Program-made: the position numbers and the translations under genes
The notes under the pieces: model-generated
Seen by the model: the letters and a program-made list of their open reading frames with translations, nothing else
Told to the model about the DNA's origin: nothing
Database searches by the model: none
Source: JAWHQP01 sp032586195
GTDB lineage: Bacteria > Pseudomonadota > Gammaproteobacteria > Enterobacterales > Pasteurellaceae
Direction of reading: 5' to 3'
Assembly (NCBI GenBank): GCA_032586195.1
Contig: JAWHQP010000003.1
Coordinates: 186,001-250,000, forward strand
Length of the DNA: 64,000 nt
Shown: piece by piece, positions 35,235 through 43,555 of the stretch
How positions within the stretch are numbered: the first letter of the stretch is position 1
Layout: each line of letters opens with the position of its first letter

Positions 35235-36248
35235 ATGAAAACAGCCGTAAAACACACCGCACTTGCTCTTGTACTAGGGCTTTCAACATTAGCGGTTCAG
35301 GCGACGGACCGTATTGCTTTTATTCCTAAACTGGTTGGTGTCGGTTTTTTTACCAGTGGTGGTCAAGGTGCACTGGAAATGGGAAAAATGCTTAATGTTA
35401 ATGTGACTTATGACGGTCCGACGGAACCAAGCGTGTCTAATCAGGTACAACTGATTAATAACTTTGTGAACCAAGGGTATAACGCAATTATCATGTCATC
35501 CGTTTCACCGGACGGACTTTGTTCAACTTTACAACGGGCAATGAAACGGGGGGTAAAAATATTAACCTGGGATTCGGATACTAATCCGCAATGTCGTAGT
35601 TATTACATTAGTCAAGGTACGCCAAGTCAGCTCGGTTCGATGTTAGTTGATATGGTGACAAATCAAATTGAAAAAACCAAAGTAAAGGTAGCGTTTTTCT
35701 ACTCTAGCCCAACGGTAACAGACCAGAACCAATGGGTTAAAGTGGCCAAAGAGAAAATTGCTAAAGAACATCCGGAATGGGAAATTGTTACTACCCAGTT
35801 CGGTTACAACGATGCAATAAAATCATTACAAACTGCGGAAGGTATTTTAAAAGCCTATCCTGATTTGGATGCGATTATTGCTCCTGATGCGAATGCTTTA
35901 CCGGCGGCGGCACAGGCAGCCGAAAACTTGAAAGTCGGTAATGTAGTGATTGTCGGGTTTAGTACGCCGAATGTGATGCGTCCTTATGTTAAACGCGGCA
36001 CGGTAAAACAATTCGGATTATGGGATGTGGTGCAGCAAGGTAAGATTTCCGTCGCGGTAGCTAATGCCTTATTGGAAGGTAAGGCGCTGAATGTCGGCGA
36101 TAAATTAGATGTACAAACGGTCGGGGTAGTGGAAGTTTCACCAAATAAAGTACAAGGCTATGACTATGAAGCCAAAGGTAACGGCATTATCGTGTTACCG
36201 GAACGTGTCGTGTTCACTAAAGACAATATTGATAATTATGATTTCTAA
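35235..36248 (+). CDS. lsrB: AI-2 periplasmic binding protein LsrB
   Basis: 337 residues from ATG 35235 (AAGGAG at good distance); a longer frame overlapping lsrD is not preferred. The signal peptide is KHTALALVLGLSTLAVQA. The AI-2 contact motifs known from Salmonella LsrB are all present: FIPKLVG (Lys), LTWDSDT (Asp), TVTDQNQW (Asp-Gln) and APDANALPAAAQ (Pro and Ala). An uptake core (35256-35264) forms part of the signal peptide codons. Ligand assignment is therefore strong. Confidence 0.97.
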   Translation: MKTAVKHTALALVLGLSTLAVQATDRIAFIPKLVGVGFFTSGGQGALEMGKMLNVNVTYDGPTEPSVSNQVQLINNFVNQGYNAIIMSSVSPDGLCSTLQRAMKRGVKILTWDSDTNPQCRSYYISQGTPSQLGSMLVDMVTNQIEKTKVKVAFFYSSPTVTDQNQWVKVAKEKIAKEHPEWEIVTTQFGYNDAIKSLQTAEGILKAYPDLDAIIAPDANALPAAAQAAENLKVGNVVIVGFSTPNVMRPYVKRGTVKQFGLWDVVQQGKISVAVANALLEGKALNVGDKLDVQTVGVVEVSPNKVQGYDYEAKGNGIIVLPERVVFTKDNIDNYDF

Positions 36249-36263
36249 TACGAGGAGTAGAAA

Positions 36264-37139
36264 ATGGCAGACTTAGATGATATTCGGGATGGTAAGGATT
36301 TTGGCATCGGTAAACCTCAGACTCATACCGCTTTTTATTTAAAAGGAGCGGGAGCGTTGGATTGGGGGATGCAATCCCGTTTAGCGAGAATTTTTAATCC
36401 GAAAACAGGAAAAACAGTCATGTTGGCTTTTGATCACGGATATTTCCAAGGGCCGACAACAGGATTAGAGCGCATAGATTTGCATATTGCCCCGTTATTT
36501 GAATATACGGATGTGTTAATGTGTACAAGAGGTATCTTACGTAGTGTCGTCCCGCCGGCAACCAATAAACCTGTCGTTTTGCGCGCTTCCGGTGCAAATT
36601 CTATTCTTACGGAATTGTCTAATGAAGCCGTAGCGGTGTCGGTAGAGGATGCATTACGCCTTAACGTTTCCGCAATGGCTGCTCAGGTGTATATCGGTTC
36701 GGAACATGAACATCAATCCATTAAGAATATTATTCAATTAGTGGATCAAGGTACGCGTTATGGTATGCCGGTAATGGCGGTTACCGGCGTGGGAAAAGAT
36801 ATGGTCCGTGATCAACGCTATTTTTCTCTTGCCACCCGTATTGCAGCGGAAATGGGAGCTCATATTATCAAGACTTATTATGTTGATAAAGGGTTTGAAC
36901 GCATTGCTGCAGGTTGCCCGGTACCGATTGTGATTGCCGGCGGTAAAAAATTACCTGAACGTGAAGCATTAGAAATGTGTTATAAAGCGATTGATCAAGG
37001 TGCATCCGGCGTGGATATGGGACGTAATATCTTCCAATCGGACGCACCGATTGCGATGTTGAAAGCGGTTCATGCCGTTGTTCATCAGGGAGAAACACCG
37101 GAAAAAGCCTATCAGCTTTATCTTGACCAAAAAAATTAA
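36264..37139 (+). CDS. lsrF: LsrF, phospho-AI-2 (P-HPD) thiolase
   Basis: 291 residues of the class I aldolase (DeoC/FbaB-like) fold, 15 bp after lsrB with ribosome site GAGGAG. Motifs are MLAFDHGYFQGPT near 53, MAVTGVGKDM near 174, HIIKTYYVDKG with the active Lys, and VIAGGKKLPEREALEM. It converts phosphorylated AI-2 breakdown product with CoA to acetyl-CoA and DHAP in E. coli. Confidence 0.95.
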   Translation: MADLDDIRDGKDFGIGKPQTHTAFYLKGAGALDWGMQSRLARIFNPKTGKTVMLAFDHGYFQGPTTGLERIDLHIAPLFEYTDVLMCTRGILRSVVPPATNKPVVLRASGANSILTELSNEAVAVSVEDALRLNVSAMAAQVYIGSEHEHQSIKNIIQLVDQGTRYGMPVMAVTGVGKDMVRDQRYFSLATRIAAEMGAHIIKTYYVDKGFERIAAGCPVPIVIAGGKKLPEREALEMCYKAIDQGASGVDMGRNIFQSDAPIAMLKAVHAVVHQGETPEKAYQLYLDQKN

Positions 37140-37198
37140 TTCAAAATTACTCTGTGGTAAGCTCGTCTCACCACGGGTATCTACGGGGAAATAGCATT

Positions 37199-37507
37199 AT
37201 GTTTGCAATGTTAGTTGAAATCAATATCAAGGAAGGCAAAGAACAGGAATTTCTGACAGTCTTTAAACGCAATCATCTGGGCACAAGGCAAGAACCCGGC
37301 AATTTGCGTTTTGATGTGTTGCGGGATCCGGAAATTCGTACACGTTTTTATGCCTATGAAGTTTATGCGGATGAGAAAGCGCTTGCGGCACATCGTGCAA
37401 CGGAACATTATCGTCGCTGTGTACAGGAACTGGAACCCATCATGACTGGTTCTCGCGGTAAACGTATCTTTGAATGGGTAATGCCGGAGAATTTGGTTAA
37501 TGAGTAA
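37199..37507 (+). CDS. lsrG: LsrG, phospho-AI-2 isomerase
   Basis: 102 residues from ATG 37199 (GGGGAA upstream); the longer frame from 37154 lacks a site and adds non-conserved residues. ABM (antibiotic monooxygenase-like) dimeric ferredoxin fold with MLVEINIKEGKEQEF, GNLRFDVLRD and FYAYEVYADEKALAAH. It isomerises phospho-AI-2 before LsrF acts. A small GTGGT/ACCAC hairpin precedes it in the lsrF-lsrG gap. Confidence 0.93.
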   Translation: MFAMLVEINIKEGKEQEFLTVFKRNHLGTRQEPGNLRFDVLRDPEIRTRFYAYEVYADEKALAAHRATEHYRRCVQELEPIMTGSRGKRIFEWVMPENLVNE

Positions 37508-37558
37508 TGAAAAAGTGCGGTTAAACAAACGAAAAGAATGATTAGTTGCACAATGAAA

Positions 37559-37638
37559 TGTAGAAGAAAACTCAATCTGACAGATACACGTTTTTTAACG
37601 GGGAACTGTCGATTGGGTTTGATTTTCTACAATTTTTT
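37559..37638 (+). terminator. Long hairpin terminator of the lsrACDBFG operon
   Basis: The arms 37559-37583 and 37606-37631 pair over TGTAGAA/TTCTACA, AAAC/GTTT, CAATC/GATTG and GACAG/CTGTC with small bulges, and are followed by TTTTTT (37633-37638). The 22-base loop is unusually large for a terminator and itself holds a T run. It may be only a terminator, or the stable end of a small RNA. Confidence 0.6.
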
Positions 37639-37701
37639 ACACTATGTTTTGGGGTTATATTGTATCGTATTAGGATAAGATTAAACCCTTGTCGCCGTAC
37701 T

Positions 37702-38013
37702 TTATCTAACCAAAATTTTGGGTAAACGATAAATGATTAACGCCAACAGGATTAACCCGCAGCCTGATAATTTCTGCCAGCTCAAAACTTCCGAAAATAG
37801 CACCGCACTTAGTATTAATGTCCAGACGGGTTCCAGCAGCATGATGAGTGCCGCGTTGCTGATACTGCAAAGCTTTTGCCCGATGGTCTGTAATAGAAAG
37901 CGTAAACTGGTGGCGATCAGTACGCTTGCCGCAAGCCAACCGTAGCTTTCTGTCGGGATCGGTTGCGACCAGTCTTCCACCAGAATGGAATAGCCGCAGC
38001 ATAATATGCTGCA
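37702..38013 (-). pseudogene. 3' remnant of an EamA/DMT-family permease gene
   Basis: About 100 residues of a drug/metabolite-type permease remain: CGYSILVEDW, SVLIATSLRFLLQTIGQ, ALIMLLEPVWTLILSAVLF and LILLALIIYRLP, i.e. the last three or four helices. A full EamA protein has about 290-300 residues and ten helices. The upstream part in the same frame (to 38130) is antisense to an eda remnant and has no permease character, so the gene is truncated at about 38010. Confidence 0.75.
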
Positions 38014-38133
38014 GGTGATTACGTGGTGGCGTGCGGCGGTTCCTGGTTTGTGGAGAAGAAACTGATTAACAGCCGGAATTGGGATGAAATCGGACGCCTG
38101 GCGGGAGAGACCGTTGCGTTGGTTCGTCAATAG
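38011..38133 (+). pseudogene. 3' remnant of eda (KDPG/KHG aldolase)
   Basis: The plus strand reads DYVVACGGSWFVEKKLIN then NWDEIGRLAGETVALVRQ and a TAG at 38131-38133, the C-terminal end of 2-keto-3-deoxy-6-phosphogluconate aldolase (GGSW loop and final helices). A stop lies just upstream at 38002-38004 and nothing of the active-site part remains. It abuts the truncated permease gene tail to tail, so a deletion or rearrangement joined the two. Confidence 0.65.
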
Positions 38134-38139
38134 TCGGCT

Positions 38140-38196
38140 AAAGTGCGGTGCTGTTTTTCAGAGTTTTGAAAACACCTGAAATCAGCACCGCACTTT
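38140..38196. terminator. Bidirectional terminator from inverted exact uptake sequences
   Basis: AAAGTGCGGTGCTG and CAGCACCGCACTTT (cores 38141-38149 and 38187-38195) make a perfect 14-bp stem, with TTTTCA/TGAAAA inside the loop. It stands between the eda remnant and the 3' end of alaA. Confidence 0.75.
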
Positions 38197-38204
38197 GCGT
38201 TATT

Positions 38205-39419
38205 TTATTGACGATAATTTTCCAGGAACCGGGCAAGTTTGCTTAAAGCATCTTCCAGTTGATGGACATAAGGCAAGGTGACGATGCGGAAGTGGTCCGG
38301 AGAATGCCAGTTAAAACCGCGACCGTGTACCAGCAGCACTTTTTCCTTGGCAAGCAAATCCAGCACCAATTTTTCGTCGTCGTAGATATTGAATTTCTTT
38401 ACATCAATTTTCGGGAACATATAAAGTGCCCCCATCGGTTTTACGCAGCTGATGCCGGGAATCAAGGTCAGCAGTTCGTAAGCGCGGGCTCGCTGTTCGT
38501 GCAGACGACCGCCCGGCAGGATTAACTCATTAATGCTTTGATAGCCGCCCAAAGCGGTTTGAATGGCGTGCTGCATAGGCACATTGGCGCACAGACGCAT
38601 AGAGGCGATCATGTCTAAGCCTTCGATATAGCCGCGGGCTTTGTCTTTCGGCCCGTTCAAAATCATCCAGCCTTGGCGGAAGCCGCAGATGCGATAGGCT
38701 TTGGATAAACCGTTGAGAGTGATGGTCAGCAGGTCCGGCGCGAGGGCGGCAATATGGTGGTGCACGGCACCGTCATAGAGAATTTTGTCGTAGATTTCGT
38801 CGGAATAGATCAACAGGTTATTCCGGCGGGCGATTTCGACAATTTCTTCTAATAACGCTTTGCTGTACACCGCACCCGTCGGGTTGTTCGGGTTGATAAT
38901 CACAATCGCCTTGGTACGGGAAGTGATTTTCGCTTTAATATCATCAATAGCGGGAAACCAGCCCGCCTCTTCGTCACACAAATAATGCACGGCTTTACCG
39001 CCGGAGAGGGTTACCGCCGCCGTCCACAGCGGATAGTCGGGCATCGGCACCAGCACTTCGTCGCCGTCATTCAGCAGCGCCTGCATCGCCATGGTAATTA
39101 ATTCCGAGGCGCCGTTGCCGATATACACATCGTTTACCGTCGCCCCGTGAATGCCTTTGGATTGATAATACTGCACAATCGCCTTACGGGCGGAATACAG
39201 CCCCTTGGAGTCGCAATAACCCTGCGCGGTAGGCAGATTGCGGATTACATCGATTAAAATCTCGTCAGGGGCTTCAAAGCCAAAAGGGGCGGGATTACCG
39301 ATATTTAATTTTAAGATTTTATGACCTTCTTCTTCCAAACGCAGAGCCGCTTTATGCACGGGGCCGCGAATATCGTAACAAACATGTTCTAGTTTATTGG
39401 ATTTGGGAAACAGTTCCAT
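38205..39419 (-). CDS. alaA: Alanine aminotransferase AlaA (glutamate-pyruvate)
   Basis: 404 residues, a fold-type I PLP aminotransferase of the AlaA/YfbQ group. Visible are GNGASELITMAMQALL near 105, PNNPTGAVY near 180, YSDEIYDKILYDG with the PLP Asp/Tyr near 210, and LNGLSKAYRICGFRQGW with the Schiff-base Lys near 245. The terminal Arg in HFRIVTLPYV binds the carboxylate. It makes alanine from pyruvate in the cytoplasm. Monocistronic between a terminator and its own upstream region. Confidence 0.93.
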   Translation of the reverse strand: MELFPKSNKLEHVCYDIRGPVHKAALRLEEEGHKILKLNIGNPAPFGFEAPDEILIDVIRNLPTAQGYCDSKGLYSARKAIVQYYQSKGIHGATVNDVYIGNGASELITMAMQALLNDGDEVLVPMPDYPLWTAAVTLSGGKAVHYLCDEEAGWFPAIDDIKAKITSRTKAIVIINPNNPTGAVYSKALLEEIVEIARRNNLLIYSDEIYDKILYDGAVHHHIAALAPDLLTITLNGLSKAYRICGFRQGWMILNGPKDKARGYIEGLDMIASMRLCANVPMQHAIQTALGGYQSINELILPGGRLHEQRARAYELLTLIPGISCVKPMGALYMFPKIDVKKFNIYDDEKLVLDLLAKEKVLLVHGRGFNWHSPDHFRIVTLPYVHQLEDALSKLARFLENYRQ

Positions 39420-39622
39420 AGGGCAACCTTATTTCTGTATGAAAATAATAAAAGCTTTCCGAACTTTACCCTTATTTTTCTGAGAATAAAAGATTTACTA
39501 AAAAAATCTTTTAATTTGCGGTAGAATTGCCACAATTTTTTAACTTTGTTTTTTGTTATTTTGTGCGATGGAGAATCTGCCTATACTTTGAGGGCGAAAT
39601 TCTCTGCGTTTACACCTTAGAA

Positions 39623-40921
39623 ATGAATAGCTTGCAATCATTACAGCTGCGGTTAACGCAGCAAATTAATGCCTATCAACCCGATGGAACCGACCCTGAA
39701 CTCGTTGTTTTTACCGCTCAGACGGGCTTCACCGGGTCGTTGCTGGCCTGGTTAAAAGCGCAGAGCTGTTATCCTCATTTCTATTTGCAGCTGCGCGATG
39801 AGCAAACGCCTGTGTGTGAGCAGATCGCCTCGCTTGGACAGGTGCGGGCTTTCGACTCGGCGGCTCAGGCGCAAGCCTTTGTGAATCAATCGGATTTGAC
39901 CTTGGTGGGCGGGACGACCTTTGCTGGAAAAACGAAGTTTTATTTGCCGCGGCTGTTGCTAATCTTGCAGCACGGGCAGCTACGGGTAACGGCATTTTTA
40001 GATCGCAAGCGGGATATCACGGCTGAAAAGCAACGTTTGGCGGAAATCTTAAAAACGCTGAAAAACAGCACCGCACTTTCTCCCGTTCAGCAAAAAGCGA
40101 GCTTATTGAAGAAAACCGCCGGGCAGGCAGAATGGTGCGCCTGGGTGGAAAAAGCGCTGGCTCACATTGAAGCGGGTAAATTCACCAAAGTCGTGCTGGC
40201 AAACGAAAGTGTTTTTAGTACGGAAACGCCTATTAATCCGGTGGATTTTATCGCGGAAAGCCGGGAGAAAAATACCGGCTGCTACCATTTTCTCTGGGCG
40301 GAAAATGCGCGGTGCTGTTTTATCGGCTCAACGCCGGAGCGATTGTATGCTCGTGAAGGCTTGATATTGCATACCGAGGCATTGGCAGGCACGGCATTCA
40401 TGGGTGAAGACGAATCGCAGAACCGGCGGCAAAGCCAATGGCTGCTGCACGATGAAAAAAATGATTATGAGAATCAGCTGGTAGTAGAAGATATTTGCGG
40501 CAATCTGTCCGCTTTTTGCCAACAAATTGACGTTTCTGCGGTAGAATTAAAACAACTGCGCCGCGTGCAGCATTTACGTCGTAATATTTTTGCCCGACTG
40601 AATGAAAATTTAGCTGATGAATGCTGTTTAAACGCCATTCATCCCACAGCGGCGGTAGCCGGTTTACCCCGTCGGGCGGCACAACGATTCCTGGCGGAAA
40701 CGGAAAATTTCGATCGTAGCTGGTATGCGGGCACACTGGGATTTATGAGCAGGCGGAAAGCGGAATTCTGCGTCACCATTCGTTCCGCTTTCATTGAACA
40801 GAACAGAATCCGCGTTTTTGCCGGGGCGGGGATTGTAGCGGGATCCGTCCCTTTGCTAGAATGGCGGGAAATTGAACGAAAAGCATCAGGATTGTTATCC
40901 TTATTACAAAGTGGAGAGTAA
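39623..40921 (+). CDS. menF: Isochorismate synthase MenF
   Basis: 432 residues from ATG 39623, matching E. coli MenF; the frame extends 32 codons upstream with unrelated sequence. A chorismate-binding enzyme with FTKVVLANE (catalytic Lys), CFIGSTPERLYARE, HTEALAGTAFMGED and RVFAGAGIVAGSVPLLEW. It commits chorismate to menaquinone. An uptake core at 40070-40078 encodes NSTALSP in the middle. The ribosome site is weak. menD starts 2 bp after its stop. Confidence 0.93.
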   Translation: MNSLQSLQLRLTQQINAYQPDGTDPELVVFTAQTGFTGSLLAWLKAQSCYPHFYLQLRDEQTPVCEQIASLGQVRAFDSAAQAQAFVNQSDLTLVGGTTFAGKTKFYLPRLLLILQHGQLRVTAFLDRKRDITAEKQRLAEILKTLKNSTALSPVQQKASLLKKTAGQAEWCAWVEKALAHIEAGKFTKVVLANESVFSTETPINPVDFIAESREKNTGCYHFLWAENARCCFIGSTPERLYAREGLILHTEALAGTAFMGEDESQNRRQSQWLLHDEKNDYENQLVVEDICGNLSAFCQQIDVSAVELKQLRRVQHLRRNIFARLNENLADECCLNAIHPTAAVAGLPRRAAQRFLAETENFDRSWYAGTLGFMSRRKAEFCVTIRSAFIEQNRIRVFAGAGIVAGSVPLLEWREIERKASGLLSLLQSGE

Positions 40922-40923
40922 CT

Positions 40924-42630
40924 ATGTCGATAAGTACATTTAATCGTTGTTGGTCAAAGGTGATCCTTGAAACGCTGCTGCGTTACGGGGTGAAACACTT
41001 TTGTATCGCACCGGGTTCTCGTTCCACACCGCTGACTCTTGAGGCAAATCGCCTGCAGGAAGCTCGCCGGGCGCTTTGTCATACCCATTTTGATGAACGC
41101 GGTTTAGGCTTTTTTGCCCTCGGTCTGGCAAAAGCAACGCAAACGCCGGTCGCGACGATTGTCACTTCCGGTACCGCGGCGGCAAATCTTTATCCCGCCG
41201 TGGTTGAAGCCCGTCAGGCAGGGGTACCGATTATTCTGTTAACGGCGGATCGCCCGCCGGAATTATTGGAGTGCGGTGCCAATCAGGCAATTTTGCAGGA
41301 AAATATGTTTGCCGCTTATCCTGTGGCGGCAGTGAATTTACCGCGTCCGAGCCAGGAATATCCCGTCCACTGGCTGATTTCCACCCTTGATCAGGCTTGT
41401 CACCGGCAGGCGCTGAACGCGGGGCCGGTACATATTAACGTGCCCTTTGCCGAACCGCTGTATGATGCGGATGAACAAGCCATCGACAGCCATCCTTGGC
41501 TGGCAACGGTGCAGCGCTGGCTCACTCAGCAAAAGCCCTGGGCGCAGCATCAGGCCTTGCAGGAAGATGTCCTCATGCACGAACACTGGGATAGCTGGCG
41601 TACCAAACGCGGCGTGATTGCGGTGGGGCGTTTGCCCGCCGAACAGGGCATGGGAATTTCCGCTTGGGCGTCCACCATGGGTTGGGTTTTGCTTACTGAT
41701 GTGCAGTCCGGCGTGGAGGCGAATCTGCCTTATGCGGATGTGTGGCTGGCGAACAAAACCGTGCGCGAAAAATTATTGCAGGCGGACTTGGTGATCCAGC
41801 TGGGGCACAGCTTTGTCAGCAAGCGCATTAATCAGTTTTTAGCGGATTTTAAAGGAGAGTTCTGGGTGGTGGATGAAAGCCCGTCGCGGGTGGATCCGTA
41901 TCATCACCCTCATACCCGTTTTACCGCAAAGGTCCACCATTGGCTGCGTTCTCACCCGCCGTTGCGGCAAAAATCCTGGCTGTTGGAACCCTTGGCTTTG
42001 TCTAAATTCTGCGGCAGCTTTATTGAGCAACAGGTTGGTGGCAATCTGAATGAAGCGTCGCTCGCTCATCATGTGGAACGCATTCTGCCGAACAACGGCG
42101 TGCTGTTTTTAGGCAATAGTCTGTTTGTGCGTCTGGTGGACGCGCTCGGCAAGCTGCCTGAAAGTTATCCTGTCTATACCAACCGCGGCGCCAGCGGTAT
42201 CGACGGCTTATTAGCGACGGTAGCGGGCGTGGGTATCGGCTCAAATCAACCGACGGTGGCAATGCTCGGTGATCTTTCCGCTTTGTACGATTTAAATTCT
42301 TTGGCGTTATTTAAAAAGGTTAATCAGCCGACGATTTTATTTATCATTAACAATAACGGCGGAGCGATTTTTAATATGCTGCCGGTGGATAATCAGGTGA
42401 AAACCGACCTATACCGCATGCCGCATCACACGGAATTTTCTCAGGCGGCGTCCATGTTCGATCTGAAATACGCCCGGCCTTACACCTGGGCGGATCTAAG
42501 TTCGGTGCTGAAACAGGCGTATTCTCGCAAGGAAACCACGCTGATTGAAATTAAAGTCAGTCCGACCGACGGCAGCAATATTTATAAACGCCTGATTGAA
42601 CAGATCAGTTATGCGGTTATCGGCGCCTGA
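40924..42630 (+). CDS. menD: SEPHCHC synthase MenD
   Basis: 568 residues, ThDP enzyme. N-terminal CIAPGSRSTPLTLEA and ATIVTSGTAAANLYPAVVEA form the Pyr domain. The C-terminal PP domain has MLGDLSALYDLNSLALF and FIINNNGGAIF, the GD...NN magnesium-ThDP motif. It joins 2-oxoglutarate to isochorismate, the second menaquinone step. Tightly spaced after menF (2 bp), so coupled. Confidence 0.96.
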   Translation: MSISTFNRCWSKVILETLLRYGVKHFCIAPGSRSTPLTLEANRLQEARRALCHTHFDERGLGFFALGLAKATQTPVATIVTSGTAAANLYPAVVEARQAGVPIILLTADRPPELLECGANQAILQENMFAAYPVAAVNLPRPSQEYPVHWLISTLDQACHRQALNAGPVHINVPFAEPLYDADEQAIDSHPWLATVQRWLTQQKPWAQHQALQEDVLMHEHWDSWRTKRGVIAVGRLPAEQGMGISAWASTMGWVLLTDVQSGVEANLPYADVWLANKTVREKLLQADLVIQLGHSFVSKRINQFLADFKGEFWVVDESPSRVDPYHHPHTRFTAKVHHWLRSHPPLRQKSWLLEPLALSKFCGSFIEQQVGGNLNEASLAHHVERILPNNGVLFLGNSLFVRLVDALGKLPESYPVYTNRGASGIDGLLATVAGVGIGSNQPTVAMLGDLSALYDLNSLALFKKVNQPTILFIINNNGGAIFNMLPVDNQVKTDLYRMPHHTEFSQAASMFDLKYARPYTWADLSSVLKQAYSRKETTLIEIKVSPTDGSNIYKRLIEQISYAVIGA

Positions 42631-42700
42631 TTTGCAAGAACGGCAGCAAATCCTTTGAAATCAATACGGCGGGTATAATTGCCCGCCCTACGATGATATC

Positions 42701-43453
42701 ATGATCAATCTTATCTTTCTCCACGGCTTACTCGGTACTCAAGCGGATTGGCTGGAGGTAATTGAAAAACTCGAAAAAACAGCACCGCACTTTCGCTGTA
42801 TTTCCCTTGACTTGCCTCTGCACGGCGCGGCAAAAAATCAAACTGTAGCGGATTTTGACGATACCGCCGCTTATCTTGCCCGCCGCATTAAAAGTGCGGT
42901 GGGGAATGAGCCGTTTTTTCTGGTCGGCTATTCTCTCGGCGGGCGTATCGCCTTGTATTATGCGTTGCAGGCGGCTGTTGGCAAAAACAATCTGCGGGCG
43001 GTCATCGTGGAAGGTGCCAATGTAGGCTTGAAAACGGAGCAGGAGAGAAAAGCGCGGTGTCAAAATGACGAGTTTTGGGCAAACCGTTTTTCCCGCGAAC
43101 CGCCGCGGCGCGTGCTGAATGATTGGTATCGACAGCCGGTGTTTGCCCACTTGACGGCATCACAGCGAATGGCTCTGATCGAAAAACGGGCGGAAAATTG
43201 CGCCGCCAATATCGGTGAAATGTTGCGGGCAACTTCCTTGGCAAAACAGCCTTATCTCGGTGAAAAATTACGCCGCTCCAGCGTGCCTGTTTATTATTTG
43301 GCGGGCGAAAAAGACCGTAAATTTCGCCGCATGGCGCAGGCGGAACAAATCGAATACAGTCTGATCCCCGCCGCCGGGCATAACGCTCATTTGGAAAATC
43401 CCACGGCATTCGCCGAGAAATTGACTGAGATTGTGCAAAACTCGCAAAAATAG
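42701..43453 (+). CDS. menH: SHCHC synthase MenH (alpha/beta hydrolase)
   Basis: 250 residues. The nucleophile elbow GYSLGGRIALYYAL (Ser near 87), Asp in AGEKDRKF and His in AAGHNAHLENP complete the triad. It eliminates pyruvate from SEPHCHC to give SHCHC. It holds two exact uptake cores in frame (42784-42792 encoding TAPHF and 42892-42900 encoding KSAVGNE) and one variant (43050-43058), a heavy load for 750 bp. Confidence 0.93.
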   Translation: MINLIFLHGLLGTQADWLEVIEKLEKTAPHFRCISLDLPLHGAAKNQTVADFDDTAAYLARRIKSAVGNEPFFLVGYSLGGRIALYYALQAAVGKNNLRAVIVEGANVGLKTEQERKARCQNDEFWANRFSREPPRRVLNDWYRQPVFAHLTASQRMALIEKRAENCAANIGEMLRATSLAKQPYLGEKLRRSSVPVYYLAGEKDRKFRRMAQAEQIEYSLIPAAGHNAHLENPTAFAEKLTEIVQNSQK

Positions 43454-43555
43454 CACCGCACTTTGCGTTTATTGGGTTGAGATAACACTCGAAAAACTAC
43501 GGAAAATTCGTTATACTCACCCCGTTTTTTGACCCCAGAATAGAAGGAATTTCCA

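Noticed and set aside
37702..38130. 142-codon minus-strand frame read as one intact small permease
   Set aside because: The first 40 residues are antisense to the eda relic and have no permease character; only the C-terminal part is real, so it is given as a truncated gene.
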